A stretch of DNA of 64,000 nt from contig CAVYWD010000001.1 of the NCBI GenBank assembly GCA_963772225.1, positions 620,001 to 684,000 of the forward strand, given 5' to 3'. Within the stretch, counting starts at the first letter, position 1. The number at the start of each line of letters is the position of its first letter. This DNA comes from CAVYWD01 sp963772225 (GTDB lineage: Bacteria; Myxococcota; Myxococcia; Myxococcales; UBA5297). The position numbers were made by a program, and so were the translations under genes. Shown here in pieces: positions 1-10,880 of this stretch. The notes under the pieces were generated by a model. That model worked only from the letters and a program-made list of their open reading frames with translations, was not told where the DNA came from and did not search any database.

Positions 1-1221
1 ATCAAGGCCGACCACGTTTGCTCAAGCAGTCCTGACGGGGACCTTGACGGCGACGGGAAGCCCGACTTGGCGTGCGTAGTCGGGAGTGACGTCGACGACC
101 CTAATTCTTCGATCGTCGTCGTATTGTCAAGCAGGCCTCAGGTTCTGGCACTTAATGCAGCCAGGGCGCTTCGCGGCTGCTGCCTCTCTGCCGGGGCTTC
201 TATCGTGCGGCGCACAACCCATAGTTCCGTAGAGGCGATCGAGAGCGGCACCGACTGGCGGCATTCGCTTTCGTTTGGGTATTGGGGGACCGTATTCAAG
301 CTAGAATGGGAGGAGCTCGAATTTTCCTATCAATTCACTCATGGGGACATGCCGACAGTTCATGCCGGAATTGCAAGGTCCTTTGAGAACGGCATCGCTC
401 CGAGCTCCTCACGCTGGGCTCCGGACTACGATAAGCCTATCGGCCCGGACCTTGAAAAGCCGAAACTATATACGGACTGGCTCGATCTCTACGCGATGGG
501 AACCCACGCTTCGCGGGCTCGTGACCCCTGGCGTCCTATTCTCTTGGAAACGAGAAGCGTCTCGTCGCAGCAGTACGTCATCGGAAGGTCCAAGACTTCG
601 GGGCCTCCTGTCACTCTTTCTTTCGCTATACGAGCGCGAACTCAAGGCTCCAAAGTCCATTTCGAACTCGACGTGAAAGACGACGACGTCCAGATCACCT
701 CCAACGCCCCCAATGCACGCCTCGGCGACCGCCTCGAGGTCTGGTGGGATCGCGGCGGCGATCCGTGGTCGGAGGGCGACTGGGCGCCCAAGCTCGCGCC
801 CGTCCCCCAGACGACCTCGGGCGTCCTGCTCCTGCCGCTGCCTGAAGGGCAAGTCCGTGTGAGCTCTCTCTTCCCCAGCGGAGCAAAGCCGCCGGCGATC
901 AAGGCCTCCTGGAAGCGGACGCCCGCGGGCTACTCCGTCGAATTCGAGATCGACCGGAGCGTCCTCGAAAGCACCGAGAAGATCACCCGGGAGACCACCG
1001 TCGACCTCGACGAGGAAGTCGCGAACTTCACGATCGCCATTCGCGACGTCGACGCGAACACCGAGCCCGGAATGGAAACCGGTCTGGCGACCTCCACCTT
1101 CGAGCCACCTGGCGCCCCGTTCGGCCTGGGGTGGCTCCATCTGCCGAAGCGACAGCCGGCGAAGGCAACTCCCCATGCTCCGGCTGCACCGGCCCCAGCG
1201 GCGATACCGCCGAAGCCCTAG
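1..1221 (+). CDS. Secreted FG-GAP/CBM9-like protein, C-terminal part (cut by window edge)
   Basis: The frame is open from the first base, so the real start lies upstream; the first in-frame start codon (TTG at 67) falls inside a motif and is not the start. The first 25 visible residues contain DGDLDGDGKPDLA, the Asp-rich calcium loop of FG-GAP/VCBS or EF-hand-like repeats. Visible residues ~205-365 read like the beta-sandwich of CBM9-like/DOMON domains (strands around DRLEVWWDRGG and FTIAIRDVDAN), and the protein ends in an Ala/Pro-rich tail. This suggests an extracellular or surface binding protein; the ligand is unknown. GC content is near 50% up to about base 660 and near 70% after it, within one open frame. 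The fold call rests on pattern only. Confidence 0.6.
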   Translation: MKADHVCSSSPDGDLDGDGKPDLACVVGSDVDDPNSSIVVVLSSRPQVLALNAARALRGCCLSAGASIVRRTTHSSVEAIESGTDWRHSLSFGYWGTVFKLEWEELEFSYQFTHGDMPTVHAGIARSFENGIAPSSSRWAPDYDKPIGPDLEKPKLYTDWLDLYAMGTHASRARDPWRPILLETRSVSSQQYVIGRSKTSGPPVTLSFAIRARTQGSKVHFELDVKDDDVQITSNAPNARLGDRLEVWWDRGGDPWSEGDWAPKLAPVPQTTSGVLLLPLPEGQVRVSSLFPSGAKPPAIKASWKRTPAGYSVEFEIDRSVLESTEKITRETTVDLDEEVANFTIAIRDVDANTEPGMETGLATSTFEPPGAPFGLGWLHLPKRQPAKATPHAPAAPAPAAIPPKP

Positions 1222-1230
1222 GAACTCTCC

Positions 1231-2397
1231 CTACTCCCCCACCCCCTCATAGCTCAAGGTCTTCATCAGCGCCTTCCTCTGCTTCTCCACCGCCTCATCG
1301 AGGAAGTCGAGCGCCTCGTCCAGCTTGTCCATGAGCCGGCGCGGCTCGCGCTTCATCTTCGGGTTCGAGAAGAGCGCGTGGGCGAGCCACGGAAACACCG
1401 CGGTCACGTCCGCGTGCACGTAGACCGAATTCATCTCCGCGCACTCCGCCGAGACCTTGCCCCAGGTGTGCCCCTCGGACGCCGGGCAGCTCGAGAGCGC
1501 GCCGTTGTCCACCGGGTCGACGCAGAACTGCACGTCGACGTCGAAGCCCTCCGTCGGCACGAACAGGATCTGGTCGAGCAGCGGCTCGCCCTGCAGCGTG
1601 TAGTTCTTCGGCACGCCGCCGCCCAGCATCCAGATGGCCATCCGCTTGCTGTAGTGGTGGCGCGCGTAGTGCTGCACCGCCGCCATGGCGTAGACGTCGG
1701 CGCAGACGTCCAGCTCGAGCTTGAACTTCTCCCCGAGCAGCCGCTTCAGCTTGACGATATTCAGGAAGATGGACCCGTCCTGCACCGCGCCCACGAACAC
1801 CGGCACGCCGTACTTGTAGCAAGTGGAGAGCAGGCTCGGCCGCTCGACCTTGAGCGCCTTCTCCAGCGCCGCCATCTCTTTGCCGAGCAGGTAGTGGAGC
1901 TCCGCCGTCGTCATCTTCCGCTGGAACTCCGGCTTCTGGAGAATGGCGGAGAAGAGCCGGTCCGTGTCGAGCAGGACGTCCTCGAAGAAGCCCAGGTCGT
2001 AGATGCGGATGATGCGCGCGAGCCGCAGCTGCACGTCGCCTGCGTTGGGGTTCACCTCGCGAATGGCGTGCCCGATGACGCGGTGGGCGTCGTGGTACAG
2101 GTTCGCGCCCGTCGTCGTCAGGCAGGAGACGAGCCCCCGCTCGATGAGCGGGATGACGGTGCTCTGGTGGAGCCCCGCCGGCGTCATGGCGCCGGAGAGC
2201 GTGAGGAAGAGCGTGCAGTCCTCCTCGATGGAGCGCTCCATCAGCTCGTAGCCGGTGCGCACCTGGCGGCCGACGAACGCCGGGAACGCGGAGTCGAGGA
2301 GCTCGCGCGCGCTCTGGCGTCCGGTGATGGGGCTGGGTTCGACGTTCTTCGCTTTGGCGAAGTCCTTGCTGACGGGCGAGCTCTTGGCTTTGGCCAT
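1231..2397 (-). CDS. Deoxyhypusine synthase-family protein (likely polyamine enzyme)
   Basis: A 388-residue protein of the deoxyhypusine synthase/homospermidine synthase superfamily, NAD-dependent enzymes that move an aminobutyl group from spermidine or a related polyamine. The family's catalytic lysine context (SWGK in eukaryotes) is seen as HTWGKV near residue 314, and the glycine-rich GAMTPAG and TTTGANLYHD stretches fit the NAD site. Bacteria have no eIF5A, so hypusination is unlikely; such bacterial members are generally linked to homospermidine or other polyamine synthesis. The start at 2397 gives MAKAKSS; AGGAGG lies 13 bases upstream, slightly far. A longer frame reaches 2454 without a better ribosome site. 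Arginine decarboxylase SpeA lies 5 kb away and could supply agmatine, but they are not one operon. Confidence 0.85.
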   Translation of the reverse strand: MAKAKSSPVSKDFAKAKNVEPSPITGRQSARELLDSAFPAFVGRQVRTGYELMERSIEEDCTLFLTLSGAMTPAGLHQSTVIPLIERGLVSCLTTTGANLYHDAHRVIGHAIREVNPNAGDVQLRLARIIRIYDLGFFEDVLLDTDRLFSAILQKPEFQRKMTTAELHYLLGKEMAALEKALKVERPSLLSTCYKYGVPVFVGAVQDGSIFLNIVKLKRLLGEKFKLELDVCADVYAMAAVQHYARHHYSKRMAIWMLGGGVPKNYTLQGEPLLDQILFVPTEGFDVDVQFCVDPVDNGALSSCPASEGHTWGKVSAECAEMNSVYVHADVTAVFPWLAHALFSNPKMKREPRRLMDKLDEALDFLDEAVEKQRKALMKTLSYEGVGE

Positions 2398-2525
2398 GAT
2401 GTTTCGAAATCCTCCTGGCGCCTCATGGGCGGGCACGGGCGCGGACGTTACCAAGAAACGCGTCGCAGAGGCGGACCGTTTTACCTCGGACGATGGCCCG
2501 GCGCCTGGGCGAGCGAGACGCCGCG

Positions 2526-3593
2526 TCAGGTGGGCTGAAGCCCCGCCAACCCCTGCGCCGCCTTCCAGTCCACGATGGGGACGTCATGGCCGGCCAGCCG
2601 GAACTCCACGCTCTGGCGCATTCCCTCGCCGTCCCCGGCGATTTGGAAAGGCATCCGGCGCGAGAAGGTCATCCGCGCGCGCTTGGCGAAGAAGTCATGC
2701 ATCCCCGGCTGCGGGAAGTGCCCGGAGTAGAGCCGGGGGATGTTCGGCACCGCCTCGGTGACCGGCCGGTCATAGACGCGCAGGTTGAGAAAACCGGGCT
2801 TCGCGCGCGCGAACGGGTACGAGCGGAGCCCGAAGCCCCACTCCTCGATTGCCGCCGCGCCGCCCACGCTGATGGGCCCCTCGTACAGAATGCGCGGGTC
2901 CTTGCCGGTGAACCCCGCCCAGGGCACCGGCTGGCCGGTGGCGTCGAGGACGAAGGCCTCGTCGCCCAGGTTCTCCACCGTCACCCGCGCCGGTCCCTTT
3001 CGCAAAAGGAGCATGAGCTCCTCGGGCACGGTGATGCGGAACAGCGAGTAGAAATAGCCTCCCAGGCCCTTGTGCAGGCGGGTGGAGAAGCTCGACATGA
3101 AGAGCTGGCTCGAGCGCTTGTCCAGGTTGCGCAAATAGTCGTTGAGGATGCGCGCGTCCCAGCCCACGCCGGCGAACTGGCAGAGGGTGTCCTCGACCTC
3201 CACCAGGCTGAAGCGCGACGTCGGCAGCTCCCGCGGCAGGAGCGGCAGCAGCGGGACCAGCTTCTTGAACGGCACCGAGCCGGCCGCGTTCGCCCAGCCA
3301 TTCCCCGTCCCCAGCTTCAAGAGCCCCACGGTCGGAAGCGGCCCCGACCAGGTGCGCCGCAGCTCGTTGAGCAGCCGCGCGATGGTGCCGTCGCCGCCGC
3401 CGACGAGGATTGCGTAGGGCCGCTCCTCGGCCATGAGCTGCACGTGCCGGCGCGCCTGCTCGAAGTCGCTGCAGACCAGGAGCTGCGCCTCGGGGAGCGC
3501 CCGCTCCAGCGCGCGCACCACCTTGGGCGTCACCGCCTTGGCGCGGCCGTTCAGGTAGACCGCCAGTCCTCGCCCAGCTCCGATGAGCTCCAT
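2526..3593 (-). CDS. Diacylglycerol kinase-family lipid kinase
   Basis: A 355-residue protein with the DAGK catalytic fold (Pfam DAGK_cat). The nucleotide-binding GGGDGT motif is near residues 65-70, and KLGTGNGWA follows, matching the LGTGNDFA signature that binds the phosphate acceptor. It should phosphorylate diacylglycerol, a sphingoid base or a related lipid with ATP at the inner membrane face; the substrate cannot be told from sequence. The ATG at 3593 is preferred over the one at 3602 because AAGGA sits nine bases before the former and touches the latter. The upstream DTW-domain gene ends 12 bases before this start, so the two are probably co-transcribed. The protein appears complete. 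Confidence 0.85.
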   Translation of the reverse strand: MELIGAGRGLAVYLNGRAKAVTPKVVRALERALPEAQLLVCSDFEQARRHVQLMAEERPYAILVGGGDGTIARLLNELRRTWSGPLPTVGLLKLGTGNGWANAAGSVPFKKLVPLLPLLPRELPTSRFSLVEVEDTLCQFAGVGWDARILNDYLRNLDKRSSQLFMSSFSTRLHKGLGGYFYSLFRITVPEELMLLLRKGPARVTVENLGDEAFVLDATGQPVPWAGFTGKDPRILYEGPISVGGAAAIEEWGFGLRSYPFARAKPGFLNLRVYDRPVTEAVPNIPRLYSGHFPQPGMHDFFAKRARMTFSRRMPFQIAGDGEGMRQSVEFRLAGHDVPIVDWKAAQGLAGLQPT

Positions 3594-3605
3594 GGCCGCC
3601 ATTCC

Positions 3606-4811
3606 TTACACCGAGTCGGCCGCCGCTGTCGTGACATCGCGGCCCGGGCGGCCTCGCGTGAGTGCAATAAAGAGCGCTTCCAAGCGCGCCATCCGCCGCC
3701 CGCCCCGGCCCGGCGACCACGGCGCCGGCGGGGGCAACTCCAAGGCCTCGTGCGCCTCCTCGAGGCTCCCGCAGCGGCGGCGCAGTCGCTCGTTGCACAC
3801 CGTCCGCAGGTCGACGTGGGGCGGTGGCGCGACGCCCGAGCGCGCCAAGAGCCCCGACGGGAAATGCCCCCAGCTGCAGGCCACGTCGTCGGGCCGGGCG
3901 AACGCGGCCCAGCGCCTGCGAAACTCCTCGACGGAGACCGAACGGCAAAGCTCGGCCTCGGTGAGGTCCAGGTTCTCGAGCATCGTGGGGCTGCGCCCCG
4001 AGGGCGGCTCGACGAGGCACTCGAAGCGCCCGCCAGTCGCGGGCCGGGCGGCGAGCCAGTGGACCAGCTCGGCGGGCCGCGCCTCGCGCGCCGGCCAGCC
4101 GTTGCCCTCGCCGTAGAACAGCAGCGCGCGCTCGAGGCCGCTCTCCAGCGGCGCCGGCAGCGGCGGCAAAGGCCTGGGGCCCGCGCGGACCTTCCTGCGG
4201 GGCGAGCTCTTGAGGCCGCTGGTGAACGACAGCTGCCGCTCGACCAGGGCGGTCAGCGGGGCCGTCATCGCCGCGTGCCGCCCGGGCACGCCGGCGATGG
4301 CGTCGAGCAGGTACGAGACCGCCTCGAGGGTGGAGACGCAGTGAGGCTCGGGCTCGGCGCGGATGCGATAGGCCGAGGGCTGCCCGGGTTCCAGGCGGTA
4401 GGCGGGGAGCTCGCGCAGCCAGCGGTTGGTCCGCCAGATCTTCTGGGCCTGCCACCAGGTGCCGTCGATGACGAACACCGTGAGCGGGTCGGGCTCGCGG
4501 GCGAGCTCCCGAGCGTCGCGGGCGCCGGGCGCCGGGTAGAGCACCACCGCCCGCCCGCCCGCGCGGCGTGCTTGGGCCTCGGGGTGGCGCTCGAAGTCGA
4601 TGCCGACGAGGAGCCGGGAGCGCTCGACCGACAGGTGGGCCATGCGCGCGGTGCCCACCGGGTTCCTCGCTTCGCGGGGGTGCTGCAGGAAGACGAGCTG
4701 CGCCCGCGTCGCCTGCGGGACGAGGTGCTTGCACCAGCAGTGTTCGGCCGGCTGCCTGCACCGCAGGCATGCGGGCCGCGGCGGTGGCTCTGCGAGGGCG
4801 GCGTCGAGCAT
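3606..4811 (-). CDS. DTW-domain protein (TapT-like tRNA modification) with C-terminal extension
   Basis: The N-terminal ~200 residues are a DTW domain: a cysteine knuckle (CLRC...CWC), LQHPREARNPVGTARM, the namesake DGTWWQA motif and a late SAYRIR segment. DTW proteins such as TapT/YfiP add the aminocarboxypropyl group of S-adenosylmethionine to tRNA uridine (acp3U). The family is normally about 200-250 residues; this protein is 401. The extra ~150 residues (around ELVHWLAARPATGGRFE and FRRRWAAFARPDDVACSWG) recur in the second DTW protein at 28235-29420. The ATG at 4811 has GAGGAGA ten bases upstream; the frame stays open to 4952 without a comparable site. Likely co-transcribed with the lipid kinase gene after it. 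Confidence 0.8.
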   Translation of the reverse strand: MLDAALAEPPPRPACLRCRQPAEHCWCKHLVPQATRAQLVFLQHPREARNPVGTARMAHLSVERSRLLVGIDFERHPEAQARRAGGRAVVLYPAPGARDARELAREPDPLTVFVIDGTWWQAQKIWRTNRWLRELPAYRLEPGQPSAYRIRAEPEPHCVSTLEAVSYLLDAIAGVPGRHAAMTAPLTALVERQLSFTSGLKSSPRRKVRAGPRPLPPLPAPLESGLERALLFYGEGNGWPAREARPAELVHWLAARPATGGRFECLVEPPSGRSPTMLENLDLTEAELCRSVSVEEFRRRWAAFARPDDVACSWGHFPSGLLARSGVAPPPHVDLRTVCNERLRRRCGSLEEAHEALELPPPAPWSPGRGGRRMARLEALFIALTRGRPGRDVTTAAADSV

Positions 4812-5075
4812 CGCGCGGCAGTCTCCTCGAGCCAGGGCACCAGGGCAAGCCGCGCAGGCCCCGACCGTGCGAGCGGCGGCGACCCTCTGCGCTCGAGGCC
4901 CGACGGGACTTACCGTCGCAGGCAGCAAATGCGCGTCGCAGCAGCTTTTCAAACTGATTCGCGTTCAAGCCAAGCGGGGACGAGATAGGCTCGGGCCCGC
5001 GCGCCGGCCGATGCCGAGACGGCGCGAATTCGCGTCGGTCGCGGTCTCCGAGCGGCCGCGCGAAGGAGAGCCTCG

Positions 5076-5568
5076 ATGGAACTTGTCGTCCTTCAGCCCA
5101 TCGGCATCATCCACTCGCCGTTCCAGGCCCAGGTGGGCACGCCGATCCAACCCGCCTTCTCGCGCGACGCCCGCGGGCGAGTGGCGGTCTTCGAGCCCTT
5201 CTTGGACGCCCTGGCGGACCTCGCGGGCTTCGAGCGGCTCTGGCTCCTCTATCACCTCGACCGCGCGGCGGCGTTCAAGCCCCGGGTCGTGCCCTACCGC
5301 GACACCGTCGAGCGCGGGCTCTTCGCCACGAGGTCGCCGAGCCGCCCCAACCCCATCGGCCTCTCGGCGGTGCGGCTGATTCTCGGTCGAGCGGGACGGG
5401 CTGCTGGTGGAGGGCCTCGACGTCCTGGACGAGACTCCGCTGCTCGACATCAAGCCCTACGTCCCCGAGTTCGATTCCCACCCTTCTTCGAAGGCGGGCT
5501 GGTTCGAGTCCGCGCTGAAGACAGAGCGCGCGGACGGCCGCTTCGAGCGGGAGCCGAAAGAGCGATAG
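5076..5568 (+). CDS. trmO: TrmO-like tRNA methyltransferase (TsaA family), frameshifted
   Basis: Starts at ATG 5076 with AAGGAGAG upstream. The first ~105 residues match TrmO/TsaA, which uses SAM to N6-methylate t6A37 of tRNA-Thr: PIGIIHSPF at the N-terminus, then the signature SRPNPIGLSAVRL. The frame then breaks. Removing one T at 5380/5381 restores the family's conserved C-terminal half (VEGLDVLDETPLLDIKPYV, then PEFDSH) and a stop at 5566-5568. The mended protein is about 163 residues, normal for the family. The shift is either an assembly insertion or a recent mutation; the codons after it show no decay, which favours the former. Confidence 0.85.
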
Positions 5569-5571
5569 GGC

Positions 5572-5976
5572 TCACCGGCCGCGGTGGCGGCGCTTCTGCT
5601 TCTCGCGGCGCAGGCGGTAGCGGCGCTCCACCTCGCGCTCGGCCTCCTCGCGCGAGCGGACCTTGTGCTCGCGCTTTTGCGCCTCGAGGGCCAGCCGCAT
5701 GGCCTCCTGCGCGCGGGTGCTCGGCGCCGGTGCGGCCGCCGCCCTCGCCGCCTCGCGCTGAACGCGCTTCGGGCTCTTTTGCCTCCGCGGAGGCGAATCG
5801 CCGACCGCGGCGGTCTTCCAGGCGAGGCCGCGCCAAAGGTCCAGCGCGGCGTAGACCTGCGCGTCCGAAGGCTCCGCGCCGAAGACCACTCGAGCGACGG
5901 CCAGGCCTCCCGCCTCATCCCGCTCGAAGACGCCCACCCAGAACGGAGCGTCGAAGTAAACCGTGAGCACCGCCAT
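5572..5976 (-). CDS. YjdF-family protein (DUF2992)
   Basis: A 134-residue protein beginning MAVLTVYFDAPFWVGVFE, the conserved opening of the YjdF/DUF2992 family, followed by the family's VFGAEPSDAQVYAALDLW block. The C-terminal half is a highly charged Lys/Arg/Glu helix ending RREKQKRRHRGR, also typical. In Firmicutes yjdF is controlled by an azaaromatic-sensing riboswitch; I see no such RNA motif here. The biochemical role is unknown. The ATG at 5976 is chosen because homology begins exactly there; the frame stays open to 6090 with unconserved sequence. It converges on TrmO with three bases between stop codons. Confidence 0.8.
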   Translation of the reverse strand: MAVLTVYFDAPFWVGVFERDEAGGLAVARVVFGAEPSDAQVYAALDLWRGLAWKTAAVGDSPPRRQKSPKRVQREAARAAAAPAPSTRAQEAMRLALEAQKREHKVRSREEAEREVERRYRLRREKQKRRHRGR

Positions 5977-6184
5977 GGCGCGCGCCTCCATCGCGAGGCG
6001 CTCGGGAGCGCCTCGGGCGAAGGCCGCGGGTCCGCTCGAAACCGCGAGCGGTACAGGAGCTCTCGGGGCCCGAGAGCCGACCGGGCTCACCCTCCGGTCT
6101 GCCTTTTTTCGGCCGAAGATTGTAGCTGCCGAGTGTCGCCGCCGGCGCCGCGCGCGTCAACGGCTGCGGCGCTCGCTTTCGCCT

Positions 6185-7516
6185 CTAAGGCAGCGGCTCG
6201 ACGCGCACCCGATTCCGGTAGACGCCCGCCGCGTGCCCCGCCGTCTCGGCGCCGCGGCCCACCGAGGTTCCCGCGAGGGTGAGCTGGATTTGCGCCTCGC
6301 CCCCTGCCAGCGAGAACTCCACGGCGTTGACCGGCGCGCCCCAACCCGCAGTCGGCGAGAGCGAAAGCCCCGCCTGAGCCGCCCAGTCGTCGAAGGTCAC
6401 CCGACATAGGGGAACCGCGCCGTCGAGCAATGTGATGCCCAGCGGGGCGTCGCGCGCGAGCGGCCCTTCGGCCAGAGTTTGAAACGGGCCCTTGTCGGAG
6501 TCCGAGGCCTGCGTGACGCGGAAGGTGCCGGCCGGCTCGAGCCAGGCCTGGCGCTGCGGCGCGCCGCTCGGGTGCTCGGCGGCCAAGACCTCGACAGGGC
6601 GATCCGCCGCCGGCGAGAAAGCCAGAGACGGATGCGCCGCGCCTCTCAGGCGCAGTGTGGCAAAGGCGTTCAGGTGCGAGTACAGCGGCGCCTGCAGCCA
6701 AGCGAAGGACTCGAGGGTCACACTGCGCCCCGCCGGGGCGACCGACAAATAGCGCTCCAGGGTCCCCGAGTACTTGATGTCCACGGCGTCGCCGCGCCAC
6801 TGCAACGCCACCGGCACCAGCGTCGGGCGCTGGCGCGGCCCCCGCGCCCAGAACCGGTCCGGCGAGCGCGTGAAGAAGCGCAGCAGCGGCTCGATCTCCA
6901 GCTGGGCGGCGCCGCAGGGGATTGCCGCGGCGGCGCGCCAGACGTCGATGCGAGCGGGGCCCACGGCGATCGAAGCAGGCGGCTGTGGCGTGAGCGGAAG
7001 GATTGGCATGCGCTGCGCCGCCGGGCGGGTGTCCGGGAGAGGCGCGCGCTGCGCCAGCGCCAGGGCGACCCCGAGCGCGGCGCCGGCCGCGCCGGTCAGG
7101 GAGCAGAGCGCCGACCATGGCCAGGTGAAGCGGCGGGCGCGAACCCGGACCGCGAGCCAGGCGAGGCTCGCCGCGGTGCCGAGCGTGAGCGGGAGCAGGA
7201 AGAGCGCCTGCAAGCTCACGGGGAAGAGCGCGCGCCCCGCCGCGGCCGCCGCGAGCCAGAGCGGGCCGACGCCCGACGCGGCCCAGAGGAGCGGCCGGCG
7301 CCTCCCGGCGAGCGCCGCCAGCGTCCCGGCGCCCGCGACCGCGAGCAGCGCCAAGGGGAACACCTCGTTGGACCAGAATTTCGGGTGGTGGGCCGGAAAG
7401 CCGCGCGGCGCCGCGAGCGCCCAGAGCGCGGCGAGGGCCCCGTGGGACGCGAGCACCGCCACCCATAGGACCTGGAAGGGCGTCTCGAGCGGTCGTTCCC
7501 CTGCGCGGCGCTGCAT
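6185..7516 (-). CDS. Membrane protein of unknown function
   Basis: A 443-residue protein I do not recognise. The first ~165 residues hold about four or five hydrophobic membrane-spanning stretches separated by short Arg-rich loops (around residues 15-37, 48-65, 72-95, 98-124 and 135-152). The remaining ~275 residues are soluble, beta-rich and cysteine-poor, probably facing the periplasm. This layout (membrane anchor plus large exported domain) also occurs in the DUF5924/DUF2914-type protein at 45921-47015, but I see no clear sequence similarity between them. It stands alone between YjdF and the divergent speA. Confidence 0.65.
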   Translation of the reverse strand: MQRRAGERPLETPFQVLWVAVLASHGALAALWALAAPRGFPAHHPKFWSNEVFPLALLAVAGAGTLAALAGRRRPLLWAASGVGPLWLAAAAAGRALFPVSLQALFLLPLTLGTAASLAWLAVRVRARRFTWPWSALCSLTGAAGAALGVALALAQRAPLPDTRPAAQRMPILPLTPQPPASIAVGPARIDVWRAAAAIPCGAAQLEIEPLLRFFTRSPDRFWARGPRQRPTLVPVALQWRGDAVDIKYSGTLERYLSVAPAGRSVTLESFAWLQAPLYSHLNAFATLRLRGAAHPSLAFSPAADRPVEVLAAEHPSGAPQRQAWLEPAGTFRVTQASDSDKGPFQTLAEGPLARDAPLGITLLDGAVPLCRVTFDDWAAQAGLSLSPTAGWGAPVNAVEFSLAGGEAQIQLTLAGTSVGRGAETAGHAAGVYRNRVRVEPLP

Positions 7517-7736
7517 GGGTGGGCTCCTGCTTCGCGGGGCTCCGACTCTACTAGGGCCCGGCCTCCCGCGCCCGGCCGCCGTCGATCCGCCACCGCGCCG
7601 TCACGATGCAGAGCATTGAAATCGCGGGCGCGCGCGTGTACGAATCGCGCGACGACCTTTTCGGGAGCCATTCGAGCACCCGGTCGGATCGAGGCGCAGC
7701 GCAACCGACGCCTCTCTCGAGGAGCGAAAAAGACCG

Positions 7737-9671
<1,935 letters not shown>

Positions 9672-9819
9672 TAGCGCCGGCCGGCAAGAGGAGCCGGGCG
9701 CGCCTTCGAGCCGCCGATGCCTTTGAAGCTGCAGCTCGTCACCGCCTGCTCTCCCGCAATGCGTCGGACGCGGCGTCCGCGGGTCATCCACTTCCAGCAG
9801 ATCACCATGCCGTACCGGC

Positions 9820-10492
9820 AAGGTGATCATCTTCTGGGACGACAACCTCGCCGCGGATCTCGAATACTCGAAATCGCTCTTCCGCGCGCTCCGAGGCCGC
9901 GGCAAGTGGTGGAGCAGCCAGGTCAGCATCCTCGCCGGAATGGACGACGAATACCTCTCCCTGGCGGCCGAGAGCGGCTGCAAGCAGCTCTTCCTCGGCC
10001 TGGAGTCGGTGACGCAGGAGAGCCTCGACGCGGCGAACAAAGGCTTCAATTCCGTGGGCCGCTACGGCGAGATCATCGACCGCATTTCATTCGCACGGCA
10101 TCTCGGTCCAGGTCGGAATCGTCTTCGGATTCGATCACGGTCGACGGGACGCGTTCGAGCAGACGCTGCGCTTCCTGGAATCCAACGGCGTGCAGAACGC
10201 GACCTTCAACATGCTCACGCCTTACCCCGGGACGCCGCTCTTCGAGCGATTGAGGGCGGAGGGCCGGATCACCTCGCTCGACTGGGCCCGCTACAACGGC
10301 AGGACAGACGTGGTCTTTCGGCCGAAATATATGTCGGCGGACGAGCTCCAGCGCGGCTTTAACGAAGTGAACCGACGGTTCTATTCCCTGAGCAGCATCG
10401 CGCGGCGAATGCGCCGCTCTCCCGTGCAGCTCGGGTGGACCCTGCCGCTCAATCTCGCCTATCGCCGGGCTTGGCAAAGACACGGGCCCTGA
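9820..10492 (+). pseudogene. Remnant of a B12-binding/radical SAM protein (5' end lost, frameshifted)
   Basis: From about 9826 a frame reads GKVIIFWDDNLAADLEYSK, then CKQLFLGLESVTQESLDAANK, typical of the mid and C-terminal part of cobalamin-binding radical SAM enzymes. At about 10084-10088 one extra T shifts the frame; the adjacent frame continues HSHGISVQVGIVFGFDHG, then TLRFLESNGVQNATF and NMLTPYPGTPLFERL to a stop at 10490-10492. The B12-binding domain and the CxxxCxxC cluster motif that should precede are absent: bases 9672-9820 carry no matching frame. With both loss and a shift, this is best called a pseudogene. Confidence 0.8.
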
Positions 10493-10712
10493 GGGTCGGT
10501 TCCCGGGAGTGATTCTCCCCTTCGCGGTCGGGCGCCCCTTTTTGTTGAGGGCGCGCCGCCGCCTCGCCTCTTTGTCCGTTGGCGCGCGGCCCAGATGACG
10601 AAATGTCCGGCGCGCGCCGCCCTGAAATCGCCAGCGGCCGAGAATTCCGCCTCTTGAGCGTGGGCATACCCGCTGCAACGGCGCGCTTTCGGGGAAGCGC
10701 GAAAGGTCAACC

Positions 10713-10880
10713 ATGCTGAGAGACGAGCCACGGACGCGAATGGGGTCCCAAGCCAACACCCAGCGCTCTCGACGACGCGCCGAGGGATTCACCTTGAGCG
10801 ATGCGCACGCGCTCTGGGCCCGGCTGCTCGCGCAGCGCTCGGCGGCGCAGACCTCGCAGGAGGCCGATCGCCCATGCTAA
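10713..10880 (+). CDS. Candidate 55-residue antitoxin
   Basis: A short frame from ATG 10713 (AAAGG just upstream) or in-frame ATG 10740, ending TAA 10878-10880 inside the start of the RelE-like toxin gene: the ATG at 10874 overlaps the last codons. The product has an Arg-rich N-terminus (RTRMGSQANTQRSRRRAEG) followed by a probable helix (FTLSDAHALWARLLAQRSA). Size, charge, position and overlap fit a type II antitoxin, but I cannot assign it to a known antitoxin family. It is supported by context rather than homology. Confidence 0.45.
   Translation: MLRDEPRTRMGSQANTQRSRRRAEGFTLSDAHALWARLLAQRSAAQTSQEADRPC

Noticed and set aside
2493..4988. Very long open frame on the plus strand opposite the lipid kinase and DTW genes
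   Set aside because: Antisense to two clear genes; low-complexity Arg/Ala/Pro/Glu product without family motifs. In ~70% GC DNA such mirror frames are expected.
10530..10555. GCGCCC/GGGCGC with T-run as a terminator after the radical SAM relic
   Set aside because: The T-run lies in the loop rather than after the stem, so it does not fit an intrinsic terminator.
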